64,000 nt of DNA from Lateolabrax maculatus (Eukaryota > Chordata > Actinopteri > Acropomatiformes > Lateolabracidae): the NCBI GenBank assembly GCA_031216445.1, contig CM062204.1:15063001-15127000 (forward strand), read 5' to 3'. How positions within the stretch are numbered: the first letter of the stretch is position 1; every line of letters starts with the position of its first letter. The notes below the pieces were generated by a model that searched no databases, had not been told where the DNA came from, and worked only from the letters and a program-made list of their open reading frames with translations. A program made the translations under genes and the position numbers. Positions 25,947 through 39,730 of the stretch are shown in pieces.

Positions 25947-28900
25947 TTTTTTTTTAAAGAGGGCTCTCCTCACATTCTATGCAAAAAATACACACCAACA
26001 TGCTCTGTCTTTTTTCCAGTCTTTTATGAGTTGTGTTTAGTAACTTCAAGTGTTTTCTTAGGATCTACAACAGTAAAAAATAATACAAAGAAAAACCATG
26101 AAAATATCACCTATTCAATCACTTGAACCTTCAATCTTTACAACACAGTCTCTACCTAACACAAGGTTTATTCACAAGGAGCTGAAGAGTGTAAGAGGCT
26201 AAGGGCCAACTAGAACGGCATCAGTGAAAGACAGAGAGACAGACAAAAGAAATAAGTCTCACTGGTCAAATTTATCTCACAAGGTGTCTCTTGGAGCAAC
26301 GATGTAGTGTAGCCATAGCAACTGGCACCCAGCTTCTCCTGAAGGGAATGCGAAAAGGATTCATGATTCATATCCAAACAACAACAGCCTGAGAATCCAA
26401 ATATACTGAGGTAAACTGCCACCCCCAGACAGTCAAGCTGACAGCTGTGAGAAGGAGGGGCGAAGCAGAAAACAAATAAACAAAAACAATCACATCCTCT
26501 GTCCGCTTCATCCTAGCCGCATCACTTGTGGTCATTGTTTTCTGTTTGCCTCTTGTGATCTCAGCCATGTTGACTCGTACTGACAAACTGCATGATGCTA
26601 AGAAGCAGTAACTCTGTCATGCCAGCAAGACGGAATAAAGTAAGACCGGCAGCTTCTCTAGTGAGTCAGACTCCACTGGATTTCAAATTCATCAGTTCAA
26701 ACCAGGAAATGGATAAATTAAGAGGTGATGATGGTGAGTTGTATACCAATCAGAGCAAATGGTGTACAAAAAACATTCAAATGCAACATGCAGTTACAGC
26801 TGTTTGACTCCAAGTTCAGACTTGCACCAGTGGAATGTTATTTTTCCTCCCAAACCATTATCCAGAAAGAACAGCCACATTTTCAGCACCCACAAAAACA
26901 CCACATTCACCGCCAATGAAAACATAATAAACAAATCAGAACTACTTGCGAACCGTATTTAGAGCTGAGAATACCGTTCTGAATCATAATAACCAAGATT
27001 GGGATCTCACACTCACATTGCAATCCAGTCGGCTTTGCCACATTTTGCCTGCTCAAGTAAGCGGCAGCAATCAAAACCCTGCCTGCTGGGCCCACTATAA
27101 GGCAGCTGTGCCTCATTACCAATCAGAAGAAAAAGGGAGACAGGGCCCCTGGGAGACACCCGTTTGGACTGCGGTGCTATGTGGACATAAAGTATAGAGG
27201 ATGCTCGTCCTGTCTCCTGTTTGCATCATGTTTTCTGTGTTTGCATGTCATTCACACCTTATTTGTTTCGCTGCTCTGTTGCTAGGTAGCTTTGTTTTTC
27301 TTCTCATTCTTAGCTTTCTTTGTTTTTACTTTTTTGCGTTCTTGCCTACAGATTTTGCTGATCATTTTAAATTTGTATTTTTCTTTTCCCATCACTATTG
27401 TTGCCCGTGAAAACCGAAACATGTGTCTGCCCCAGTCAGAAGCTGCTTCTGTCTGCTCTGTTGCAGATATGCCCTACATCGTAGTTATTTTCAAAAATAC
27501 ATTGAAACAAGTTGCAGTCATATTGCTGCTTTACTTAATGTAATACATCATGATGAACATGACGGGAACAGAGCCTGGGGTACACATGCAGGTTTCAATT
27601 GGTTATTTCAAAACCTAGTAAATTAAATATCATAGGCAGGCTAATTCTCCATCAAATTTTCAATCACTTCCTAAAAGTAATTATTATGAACATTTAATTA
27701 CCTTTTGTCAAATGCTTCTGACATCCCTTTTATGGTTTATAGTTGTTTCTTTCCTCGCTTATTTATTTATATTTTTACTGAGTTTCGCAACAATGCTTTG
27801 AAAAAAGCTATTAAAGATAAACAGAGCAGCTTACAGGCTTTGGATATCTATTTGGTACGTCCCTTTCAGTCAGGTGCAGTGAAACCAACAAACTGAAAGC
27901 TTTTTTGACAAATGGTTTGTGTGTGTGTGTGTTTTACTGAGGATTGGGGTCAGAAATTAATGCACAAGAGCTACATAAGCAACAATAATAAACAAACCAA
28001 ATGGAAGTTAAGACAGAGCAAGTTAAGTTTCAATGATTTCTAAATTAAGACTGTGAAAGATAAAGAAAAGTGAGTTTAGAAAATAAAAAGACAGGTTATC
28101 ATGGTAACTGTGTGAGGTGTGCATGCTGTTTCTCTGCACTGCAATAGAGAATAGGTGGACGGAAATATATTTTTTTCTTTTAGAAGCTAAATAGCTTTTC
28201 ATGATTATTTGTTTAGCCTGCCTAAGTATGGTTTCATGGTGAAACCAGAGCTACTTTTCTGTCCACTGGAAAATGTCATGACAGTTATAATGAATTAACA
28301 TTATACCAGATCTAACACTTATGTCATCAGCTACAGTCCGTATATTAACACATGCAATTACCTATGGTGTTTACATAATGCATGTAATTTAAATTCATTA
28401 TTAGACTGGTGTTAGAGATAAAAAGCAAGGTGGAATATATATAGCCAGACAAACTTTTTTAAAGCATTCAGTAGAAATTATGAAACTGTGAAAAGAAACA
28501 CTGCTTTGTCTTCTCTTTTCTCTGTATCAAGAAGAGGCAGGGAAGAGTCTTTAGTTTCAATCTGAAAATCAGACCAATATGCAAAGGACCAATAAGTACG
28601 CAGTGCATCGTTTATATTAAGTCAATAGGATATTGAAAACACATATGGTCACAATATACCTATTTTAATATTTGTTTTATCTTATCTTTAAAAAACACTA
28701 ACCATAATAATTTTCGAATTAAGTAAATTACAATCTATTGATGTAGTACCCCTGCAGTATGTGACAAAGTGTTTTCTACTCAGTCCTGTGTTATGACTGG
28801 CAGCACATTTCATTCAACTCTTAACCAAGACTAGGACAGCTGAGTCAGTTGAGTTAGGGTAACCTGCGAGGCACAGTAGCTAGCAGAAAAAAGTATGTAA

Positions 28901-31900
28901 ACAAGAGCCTATTTTGGTGCAGTAGTGTGCCAGCGCAAAAGCAGTCTACAGGTTTAAAACAGGTTTAAAACGCAATCCAATATTTTGCTACAGGCAAATG
29001 TTCATTTACAGTGACTTTCCTGCTATGTGACCAAGATAAACTATTAATTTAAGCTGTTTTCTCTTTTCAACCTTTGCTCTATTATGCAGTTAGAATTATG
29101 CAGAATTATGCAGAATTTGCACATTTGGGACAATTTAATCAGTTATTTTGCAAGTGAAACTCGATCAGTTTAAAATAAGTAAATTAGTCCATCTTAGAAA
29201 GTAATGTGACATGGGTTTGGCCTACTGTACTAGTTCTCCACAAAAGCACACTGGCAGCCATCCTGTGTCTATCTGTCATATACACTAGTGACTAGCCCTT
29301 TCCCTCTCCCAGCCATCGCGGTGATAGTCTAAATGTCAGTGTTTTCTGAGCTCCTAATGTGTTCCTAAAATAGTATGTCCATTGCTGAGCCTCTGTGAAA
29401 AGGCACGCTCCAGAAACGGCATAGTGAGTCTGACTCACAGCAGAAGCAGCAAAAACACCATGCCATCCCAAAGCCAATTAAACATGCATGGGGTTGTATG
29501 TGACCTCAAAAATGCCATTGGATGGATGGCCACTCTCTCCTCCATCTTTTCCACTCTGCAGCTCACCCTCTGTCCCTCTTTTCTAAGGCCTTTCTTTTCC
29601 CCTTTTTGCCAATTAGAGTGAATTATTCAGGGTGGCCGGTATGTACCTGTTAAGTGTTTTCTTCCAATGAGCACACTCACGGAAAATTGAATCGAGGAAA
29701 CGATGAGCAAGAGTGCATATGATGCAGCACACAGGCTGGGCAGCACAAGCAGATGAGATGGCATAGAAATGGCTACGCATTCACGCACACACACAAACAC
29801 ACACACACACATAGGTCAGTGGAGGGACCCCTGTGCATTTTGATGTGTTTCCAGGGGTCAGGGCAAGGCTAGCCATTCAGAAGCTAATGTGATGTGGCTT
29901 ATAGAAAGACTAATTAGCTTTCTCTCACAGCGAGCCTCTAATCAACTAAGGAATGGCCACATAATGATAGATGGAATTCCTGGACAATACAATTAAAACT
30001 GTAGAATTTAATGCAGTAAATTCCAATGGCCGCCCGGGAATTCTAGAATGTGAGGTCATGTGTTCCATTCCATTCTATTCCATCAGAGCCTAAACCAGAT
30101 ACCAGGCTGGGGAATATGCCTCGTGTGCTTTATAATGCTTAACAGGGCAGAAGAAGGAAATGGGATGGAAATCTTGAAATGTCATACTGTATATGAATGG
30201 GCTGATTTTCCGCATTTAATCAAATTCAAACTCAGCTTTAAATGTCATAGTTGCCTTAATTAACAGAGACCACAATGTAATATCAGTTTCACAATGAGGG
30301 CTGCTTGTTACCATGCCATTCATTCACATTCATCGCTAACATTTGATTCCTACTTGCGTACCAGGTTGCATCCATCACAGAGTATTTAGGGACTGACTTG
30401 CTGGGAGAAAAGAGCACACTGATCAGCTTCAAAACTAATCAGTCAACCTTTGTTTATAGATAAACAACATCAAAAATCTGTCTGATACGAGCAAACTCCA
30501 TCCACTGATGACGACTGTGATATATGGTTAAAAGCCCAGGAAAAAAAAACAATAAGTGGACATAGAGTTATTTGTTAAAATCGGTATTATATATACTGTA
30601 TCCAAAATATTATCCCTCAATTACTGACTGAATATTTTCAACAGTCTGTGAGCATGTCTTCGTTATTGCATTCTGTGACGTCCTGGCTTGTTTGAATTGA
30701 ATTTTCATCTTAGCATATTCTGAAGACTTGCTACAGCATTTCTGAACTATTTTAAGCTTTGAGTGGCTTTTCATTATTGTGCACTTCTTGCTCTGTTTAG
30801 GTTTTTGTAGTCCTTGCATTACAGTTGCCACATTTAGATTCCCTCAGCTTGCCAGCTAGTCATTAATTAATCATATACAATAAACAGATTGATTCCCTTT
30901 AATTTATACTCTTCTTCATCCTTGCAGTCTTCTGCCTTTGGTTTGTGAGCTGAGTCTGAGAGACATGTCACCTTGTAAGACACACTGAATGCCTTCCCTT
31001 GAAGGAGGGAAACAGAGAGAGTGGGAAGATAACACAGCCAGGCAGCACTAACCGATCAGAGCACTCCAGCAGAGATATGACCCACATAGACCAATGCTCG
31101 TTTAATCAGCCTGCTACTGGCAGTGTGGCGGGGAAACAGGGAGTGCGAGGGAAGGAGGGACAGGGATAGTGTGAATGTTAGGGGGCTCCAGTTAGTTTTA
31201 AAGAAAGCTAAAATACATTTATAAAAAATGCAATTTATTCCACCTTTCTCCCTTCCTCACATTCCTTTTTGCTCCCTCGTTTTCACAGGTCTCCCTGCCT
31301 TTTCTCATTATTTTCTAACTCACCATACTCTGTTATTTTCTTTTCTTTCCTTTCCATAAACCAAATCTATGATCAAAGCAGATAAGAAATGGTGAATGTC
31401 CTCAATAATACACAGATACTGTGCAGAGATTACACCCAACAAACATTTGTGGTGGCACTACTACAAATAAAAGGGCATATGGCAAATTCATGAAGCTTTT
31501 GATATTTATCCCAAGCCAAATGTGTTTTCTCTTTTTTCTTTTCACATGTTTAATCGAAATTCATTGTAGGTCAACCACTGATATTAACTGTCTGGGAGTG
31601 TCATGAACAAACATTATGACTATAAATTGTCACTTCCTTTATCATTATTTAGTTGCACATTAAGTCTACAGCTACAACAAATATAAACAACACTGATATC
31701 AATGGATGGATCTCGGAATAACCTCAAGCTGAAGAAATTGTCACTTCACTTGGAGAACCAGGGTTATATGTGTAACACAATGTGCGAGGATTATTGTTTT
31801 CCAGTATAGGCGCATTTCATATCTCTAGAAAAGAAAATAAAAGACTATCGGTGTTAATTGAAGTGTGTCAGATGACTTGACACTGCATGACACTAGAAAA

Positions 31901-32249
31901 TCTGTACACCGCCAGGAATTAAAGCAAGGCTGCTTTCCAACAATCTAAGCTGAGAGGCCCAGCTTCAGAATGATGGCGTACAAAAAAAGTGAAACCTGTG
32001 TGAATAGATCAGTTCGCAAATAAGCGTGCAGGACTGCAGCCCATTGCAAACAATTTATTTACTCTACATACACACATACAGTTTGGATTTTTTGAAGTGG
32101 GGTTCAAAAATTTATACCAGTTTAAGTGTACGCTATATTTCTCCAAACTGGGTGAGCCTTGACCGTCATCTACTGTAGGTAATATACTGACTAAAGAGAA
32201 GTACCTAATACATGCCCACTTCAAAAAATCCAAACTATCCCTTTAAAGC

Positions 32250-33915
32250 ACATGTGTCAGATGCTACCAAGGTTTTGCCAGTCTTGCAAGACACTACCGC
32301 CAAATTGGAAGAAGTGCAGCTAAGCTCAGCCCTCCAGAGGCAGAAATGACTGGAAAAGATAACTACTCATCCCTCATCTGGGATTTACCACAGTCCACCA
32401 AGGGAATCATTAAGAGCGGTTATTGCTGGGCTGCGCTAAGCACCTGCTCCACAAAGGAGGTGCCTACCTCTACAGTACATTAAGCAGGTAGTGCTGTGTC
32501 AATGTAGAAGGGGCAGACCAAGTGGAAGAGGCACATATCTAAGCAAAAGGGAACCTACGGCACAACAGCCATGATGCCAGAGATAGAATGTGCCCTAATA
32601 ACTGGTGTTAGAGGCACCTGTTGTGTAACATCCACAATCCAATATGAAGGCCTGGACTTTGACAGTGATAGGCCCAGGAGCTCTGGTTGAAAAAGAGAAA
32701 CATATGGTCTGTTTTCTAATGGGCTTGTCTTTTACAGTATGTACAACATACACGTACAGGGCGCTGACAGGACTGACTTTAGGGAGCAGTCTGCTCAAGT
32801 CTTAGTAGAAAAACAGCTGGCTCAATTGGAAGAAGCCGCTTCATATAACTGGTATTTTCCCATTCTTGCATCTTTAATTGTAGCCAGCATTTCCTTGGGT
32901 CTAGAATGGGGTATCCGAGAGTGTGGGAACCCTTGAAAAAAAATGCACGATCAGATTGGCTGAGCCAGGAGAGGATGTGCCTGTTGTTAACTGCAACATG
33001 TGTCGGAGATTTGTGTTGATGAAACTCGCCTATAGGGTACCCAGGGACCCTGCAATGTCTCCACCACTTCCTAGATGTTAGTCAGTACACTGGCTAACAG
33101 CTAGACGCCAGGCTCAAAATCAGAGTACAACTCCCTCTACCATTGGTGCAAACAGACCAACAAGCTATGACATGATCCCTCAACAGCTTCCCATCTATGA
33201 ACACTGCCAATTATGTTTGCCAAACCAAAAGCAGGGGGGCTGGGGATATGACCCTTGTTTCTTCAGTATTGTATGAGTGCTGTCTCACCAACCCCCGCGC
33301 TATCCAGGTGCCCAAACCAGTATGCTATACCTGTACTGACTTTCATAAGCTTTAGGTGACTGAATAAATAAAAAGAGATCCCACCTACTCCAAAACATAC
33401 ATAATCTTTAGACGATAATGTACGGGCAAACCAACTGAATCTTGTATTGTATACCACATCTCTGAATCTCCATTTCTAGTATCTGGTACTACTGTCGTGG
33501 CATCAAGGTGACAATTACCTTCGGCAATTAACGTATTTTTAGATGAAAGATCTTATTGCAGGTATGGCTGTGTTCTTACACAAACATAAGTCTATTACAC
33601 ATACACCAACATGCTCTCAGCTTAGCCCTCAGGCGACCGTTGAAGGTTGGGTGCACAGGTGCTTTTATGTTGTGTGGAGCCACTTTGCAGGTGGTTTGTC
33701 TGAAAGTAATTATCCTCATCACCTGACCCTAGTGGGTCAGTCCTCCACACAAATGGAATATGTAAATGGTTGGAGAGTTAGTCTCAATACAATGGGGAAC
33801 TGTGGCATGCATATATACTTGCCAGACACAACAACGCAATGCCTAATCTTATTCTGTAAACGTTTGCCTTACAGACATCAGTTGCTTTTTACAGTATTCC
33901 ATAAAAAGGTCTAAT
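32250..33915 (+). other. Unexplained stretch with weak coding character
   Basis: Higher GC and fewer simple repeats than its surroundings. Short plus-strand frames follow one another (32739-32936, with a hydrophobic segment ILASLIVASISLGLEWG; 33543-33914, 123 codons), separated by stops and frame changes. This pattern fits a decayed gene or an old inserted element, possibly viral-like or transposon-derived. I recognise no family, and chance cannot be excluded. Confidence 0.25.
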
Positions 33916-34060
33916 TTAATCTCAGAATGAAACAGAAATGCATATAGCAAAATATTGGCACTCCCACAGTACGTAATCTCCCTAAATGTGTTTGCATTTA
34001 ATTTCAATGTAATAACTGATAACACTCAAGAGGCGGAAAACCGCAAAGCTATGTCAGTAA

Positions 34061-36056
34061 TTTATTTGTTGGCAAACAACTTTCACTGTTACAACAAATA
34101 TTAGTTATGAGATCATTCAACTTGGAACCCATACAAAAAGAATAAATAATTAGCAATAATATTGTAATAATAATCATGATCATAATTTAAAAAAAGAACC
34201 ATAAGACAAACCCAGTGCCACGTTATTTACTCCTGCCTAAAGTCAGCTTTCTTTCCTCTAAGCTTGTTTTGCTGTCTTTATACCAATAAACAGATAAATA
34301 AATAATTTCTCTCTTGGGGACATGGAGGGGGCTTGTGGGAGACATGTGCAAGCTATACTTCATACACTTATGAAAATTTCCTCCTAAATAAGTAAACATT
34401 GGCTTTCCACATTGGACAGTGCTGCTGTGTTTTCACATCTTCAGTACACATATATGGTGTAATCATGGCATTTCACAGATGAGATCCACCCTTTTTCAAA
34501 CAGTGGAAATACTCTCTTTTTTTTAGTTTAGAGAATTGCATTTATTATTCTCAGCATTCTTTTTCTGTACAATAAAATCTCATCCAGCACAGAAATGTAA
34601 TGTCAATTGGTATAATATTTGGCAATAGAGAGGAGATGCTTCATAAACCATTCTTGTGTTATTTCAAATATCTGGTATCTTTGTAATTTTTTTCACAGAA
34701 GCTCCTCCTTGTGCCTAAAGGAAAGAATGCTTTATTCTAGAACAAATGAGATGAGACCCACTTCCAGCAAAGACTAAAACGTAGCATTTCCATAGTAACC
34801 GTCTCTTTCATAACTTTGTCACTTCATTTTCCCTTTAGTTTTAAATCTACACAGTGGTAAAGTATATAACTATTGATTTGCAAAATGTAGGTGAAAGTGG
34901 TGTTGCTATAAAAGGACCAGAATGAAGTGTGCGTAGGGTATATGCGTATTAATTCAGGAGTGCTTAACTGTCTCTGTATTTACGAAAGAGAGACATGAAA
35001 GATTGTTCCTTGCCTGTTCTGCAGTCTACACGCGAGCAGAACATATCATGACATTTTCAGAACAGTTCCACAGACAAAAGGTTTGCAACGTAAAATTAAA
35101 AAATAAGACTTGGTCATATGCAACATTTGTATCTGTATCTGTATTCTGTACAATACATAGAAACAGTTTGTGATTTCTTTATAATCCTTTGATAACTGAA
35201 AACTTTTACAGAAGAAAGGAGAAGAAACGGAACCCATTCTTTTTTTAAAGTCTGTTGTAATATGATCTTCCTTCTTTGTTTTCAGTGAAATACACAGTAG
35301 CCGCAGTCACTACAACTTGCAGGAATGTTACACCAGCCCAGACAAAACTCCAGTTTAGCAGATACGAACAGGAAGAGAATTCAGAACATCAGCGTGATAT
35401 GGGTACAGTTCGGTTGCCCAATAAAATAGTTTTTGGGATGATTGGTAGTGAGGGCATATATCATACATCCTCCACTTGATTGGCAGGTAGTGGGGTGGGG
35501 CCTCTTTAAGGCCAGTTTATGTTGTGAACACCAGAGTTTAATATCCTGCTTTACCCTTTGGAGAGGTGGAAACATTATCCCAGTACGTGTCTTAAAGAGT
35601 GAGACAGAGAGACAGACATAGAGACAAACAGACAGGCAGCTCCTTTAACCAGGGCTGGGGGCCACGCCCCTGTAGTGGTGCTAGTGGAGACTGTATGCTA
35701 TGATCTGCTAGAGGTCCATATTGGGGAACTTGTAGGGCTTCGGTCAATCCAAGATTCCAAATTAAAGTAACAGGTAGGGTAAAATTACAGAATCCCTCCC
35801 CTTCCTCTCATTTCCAGGTTAAAAGTTCCATTTCTGTTTGATGTTCACAAAAAGTCTTTCAGAACCGCCCTTTCAGTCTGCACCATTTATGACAATACAT
35901 TCAGTCCATGCTTTCATTTGACCAGCGATATATCAACCGTCCATCCATCCAGGGGCGGGCCAGCTCAGTCTGTCAGTTAACAACACAGAATGTTTTCATT
36001 GGAAGGTTGGAAGTGTGAAAGTGGGCTGGGGAGGGATAGAAGTCTCTTGATTGGCT
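34061..36056 (-). other. Probable adgrl3 3' untranslated region
   Basis: Sequence following the stop codon on the minus strand. AATAAA poly(A) signals in that direction (plus-strand tttatt) occur at 34731-34736, 34541-34546 and 34061-34066, giving 3'UTRs of about 1.3 to 2 kb. Latrophilin mRNAs usually have long 3'UTRs, so the true end may be further left. No coding frame is credible here. Confidence 0.45.
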
Positions 36057-36700
36057 CTATAGACTGGTAACCAGGTGGGAAGGGTCTATGGGCGGCTCCT
36101 CAGGCGACGAATCAGACTCGTCCTTGCTGCCGGACACCATGTACCCATCACTGCCACCACGGCCCATGTGGTAGTAGCTCTGTAGCTCGTGAAGGTGATT
36201 CCTGGAGCCCAAGTTTGGCATGCTCTTATAATAGACGTCATCCAGCTCTGGAGCAGTGGCACTCTTACAGGGCTGCAGCTCCCCGGAGCTGTCTTCCTCT
36301 CCGTCTGTTAAACCGTTCATCTGCCCATCCGGGAGGTCCGTCAGCACTGGCATGCTGGTGTACAGTGAGTCTCTGTGGTTGGGCGAGTGCGTGTGTTCGT
36401 CAGTGTGCTCGTTGGTCAGCAGGGGGAAGAAGCTCTCGCTGGTCTCCTGGGGTATGCGCCGCGGCCGGGAGAAGCTGTGCGGGGGTGGCGGAGGTGGAGG
36501 GTGGCTGTCGGGTGGAGGAGGCCGTGGCGGCAGGAGTGGAGCATTGGACTCCTCTCTGATAATCTCCAAACCCAGGTTCTCCTCATGGGGGAAGGCTGCA
36601 GGGTTGTCCAGCACATTGGGACCATTGTCCTCTTTACTGCTGCCCACACACCCACCAACTCCGCTGCTGCTGCTGCTGCTGCTGCCTCCTGCCATGCTCC
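36057..36700 (-). CDS. adgrl3: adgrl3 exon N: terminal coding exon, PDZ ligand
   Basis: Last coding exon, 644 nt including the TAG stop, GC-richer than its surroundings. After a Ser codon it reads MAGG followed by seven Ser, then EENLGLEIIREESNAPLLPP, a proline-rich stretch (PRPPPP, HPPPPPPPHS), RRIPQETSESFFPLLTNEHT, RDSLYTSMPVL, DDVYYKSMPNLGSRNH and the end SHLVTSL. Known family role: the C-terminal VTSL is a class I PDZ ligand that binds SHANK scaffolds. The DSLYTSMP and YYKSMPNLG motifs are shared by latrophilins. The Ser run comes from a pure AGC triplet repeat (36663-36683). The Ser and Pro runs are not in the mammalian tail I remember. Confidence 0.95.
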
Positions 36701-39664
36701 CTGAAAGACCCAGGCAGGAATAACAGTTAAAGCATTATTTCTGCTCATTTTTGCTAGTATGGTGACAGGGTGATGGTTGTAGCACTCCATAGTGGAGATT
36801 GAAGTGTTTTAGACCTTTTAAAGTGGCTTTATAAAAGTTCTGTGTTTTATGTGTAATATGAAAGGGGTTGCTTGTAGTGACGCTTTACTGTTTTGGTTCA
36901 CCTCACAAAGCTCGTCAGTTGGTTTCAGTCGCAGCAAGCAGTTGTTTTCATCGAAGAAGCCCTATTATACCAGTGCACGCCACATGTCCAGCACCACGCA
37001 GTAAATGTAACAACTAGCTGATGTACATAGTGGAATAAGCGATTGCACTCTAACAAGTTTACCATTTCAACTTGGAAGGTCATGAAGTGTTCACAGGTTG
37101 TTTCAGCTGCCCCCAAGTGGCCAAAAAATCAATTATTGCAGGTTTAACACATTCATTTAGAACATACTGTACATGTCTAAAATGCTTTTTTTAGAGTAGG
37201 ACCTGCTTTGGAAATTTTTGAGGCAAAAAAGTGCTTACACACCAAACTTGTGGAGAGCGGGTTCTGCTCTCCGGGGACAGAGTTTATTACTTTTTTAAGG
37301 AAGCCGGATGAAAGAATTTCTAGGTGTGTGTTCAGTGTCCCTGGCAAACCAAACCAACAGTGTGTGACTGAAATTATTTAAATCAAATCAGTCACCTCCA
37401 TTGGCCATACTGCTGTTGACCAGCTTGTTCATCAGGTTGTGATTGCGCTCCGTGGTGGCTCTCTCATGGTTGTTGAGGTAGGATGGGATGTAATTGGAGG
37501 TCAGCTCCTTGAGGATCTTCTTCTCCAGGGTCGTCTCCTTGTGGTTGCCGTGGGTGCCGTAGCCGCCGCTACGGTCTAGAATCTGGACACAGTCGCTCAA
37601 GTATTCACTGCTCGCCATGCTGTAGTTGTTGGCATGGTTACCATTAAGAGGGAGTGTATCCATAACACTGGAGTCTCTTGCGTTGTTCAGGATGCCCTCT
37701 GAGGAACAAATAATTTTTAAAAAAAAGTAATAATTATTAGGATTCTTAAATAAACTAAGTGGATTTCTCAGAAGAGAGATTTTAATTATTGTTTGATATC
37801 ATAGCGTGTGCTGTGAATTGAGGATTAAAAAGTAGCAGCGATAATTTTCTTGGAAGGAAAAATGCTTCAAGCATCCATAATTAATTTAAGAGAAACCTCA
37901 GAAGTGCTTTCTTTTCTCAATTACTGCCAGCACTACAGCAATACACAAAGAAGAGTTAGAGTTCTGCAAAATAAGATAAATCTTGTGAAGTGACACTTAA
38001 AGTTATTACATTGAAAGTAATTTTAAGGGCAAACCTATTGCATCTCAATTATAACTCAAATGTCAATTTGCACATTTGAGCCACAGTATTTCAATTAAAT
38101 GAAACTCATTGGTAATGCTTGTTTTTTTAATATTATAGATATATTGCCTTTAAGAAAATAACTTTTAAATAGCATTTTCTTGAAAAATGAATCTAAAAAA
38201 CTGTGACAAATCAAATGTATTACATGGACTGACTAATGATTTGGGAAAAGCAGCTTTAGCATGGCTGACAGCCAAACAAAACTACTGTTTGGATGTGGAT
38301 TGGACTGAAAATGTTAGGCTGAGTGCTTTGGAAGCAAGAAAAGAGAGAAGAAAGTCGATGTTATTGAAGTAGTTGAGTATTAATTTAGCCCATACTTGTG
38401 TCTCGGTAAGGTGCTAATAGACAGCATGAGGGAGAAGGGAGAAGAGAGACAAATGTGAGTTTATACATCGAGAGGGAAAAACTTTCAGCGGCTACGAAAT
38501 CAAAAATTGCACAGTAATTGGAGGCATGATGAAAAATGTTTAACAACCCTGTTTTTCAGGGCCTTAATATTAACTGGCTGCTATTATACTGTGTATTATT
38601 TATAAACAGAGAGAAAACAGAAAAACACACCTCCCACATTTATAAAACAGTATAGATAAAGTAGACATGCACTAAGACAAGCAAATCACTGACACACACG
38701 AAATGACATTCAAAATGAAACACATAATATATAAAATAGAACATTAACACAGAATAGCACTAATATTTCATGGCTCCCAAATAGCTTATAAAAGATGTAG
38801 TGAATCTGCAACTAGTAACATATAGTGTGCATCTACACCATACAATAAATCAGCATGTGAACTTGTTATACTGTTTCAATAAATCATGAACAGAATTTCC
38901 TCTCTACATTTATGTGCTGTGAGAACTGCCCAGTGGGTGTCCTTTGTGAAAGATTATTGCAGTTTGATTGATTGCCTCACTTGGGAGCCATAATAAGGCT
39001 AGATCAGATATGCAGCCAAAAGTGTATCACAGTAGCAAACATTTTAAAATTAAATAATCATGCAAAATAAATGTAATGTAGTGAAAAATAACTCTAAGCC
39101 AACTTTCTAAATTTACTATGTTTATAATAGGAACATCAGGCACACCTTGGGTGTTGTACATGCCCACGGCTGGGTTGTTATAGACTGCAGAGTCCCCCAG
39201 GAGAGTGTTATAAGGATTGTTAGTACCATGGGGACGAAGGAGAGCATTAGTTATAAGATGATTAGCCATGGCTCCTGGTACAGGCAGATAGATAGAGAGA
39301 GAGGGATAGAGAGAAGAGCAACAGCCAAGTCGAGAGAGGAAGAGAGAGGAAAAGCAACAGCCAAGTCAAGGGAGAAAAAGAGAGAAGCACTCGAGGAAAA
39401 TAAAGGGAGAGATAGAGGTTGAAGGAGAGAGCATGTAGACGTTGCAGAGTGGAAGTAAGCAAGAAGGAAAAGGAAGGAGGGAGAGTGAGATGGAAAGGAA
39501 GTGTGTGGAAGAAAGAGGGAGAGAAGAGGACAAGTAAATCAAACAAGCAAACATTGTTTGAGGTGAAAGCCAAGAAAAAGCTTGACATGTCATTCTTGCA
39601 GCCACTGCATACAAGCCGAGGGAGGGGACGAGAGAGAGAGAGAGGGAGAAAGAGAGAGAGGGAG

Positions 39665-39730
<66 letters not shown>

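Larger units (their letters stand above)
22916..32249. other. Intergenic: no gene seen
   Basis: About 9.3 kb. It contains a small tandem duplication (tcagcccagcagtctg at 23257 and 23291), (GT)n at about 25371-25396, (AT)20 at 25904-25943, a hairpin at 25830-25863 and (GT)n at about 27918-27931. The stretch 27900-31400 is unusually free of simple repeats, but without alignment I cannot say whether it is conserved. No open frame is convincing. Confidence 0.6.

Noticed and set aside
36256..36723. Plus-strand open frames opposite exon N (155, 114 and 109 codons)
   Set aside because: Antisense shadows of the GC-rich terminal adgrl3 exon; the Gly and Leu runs mirror the Pro and Ser codons.
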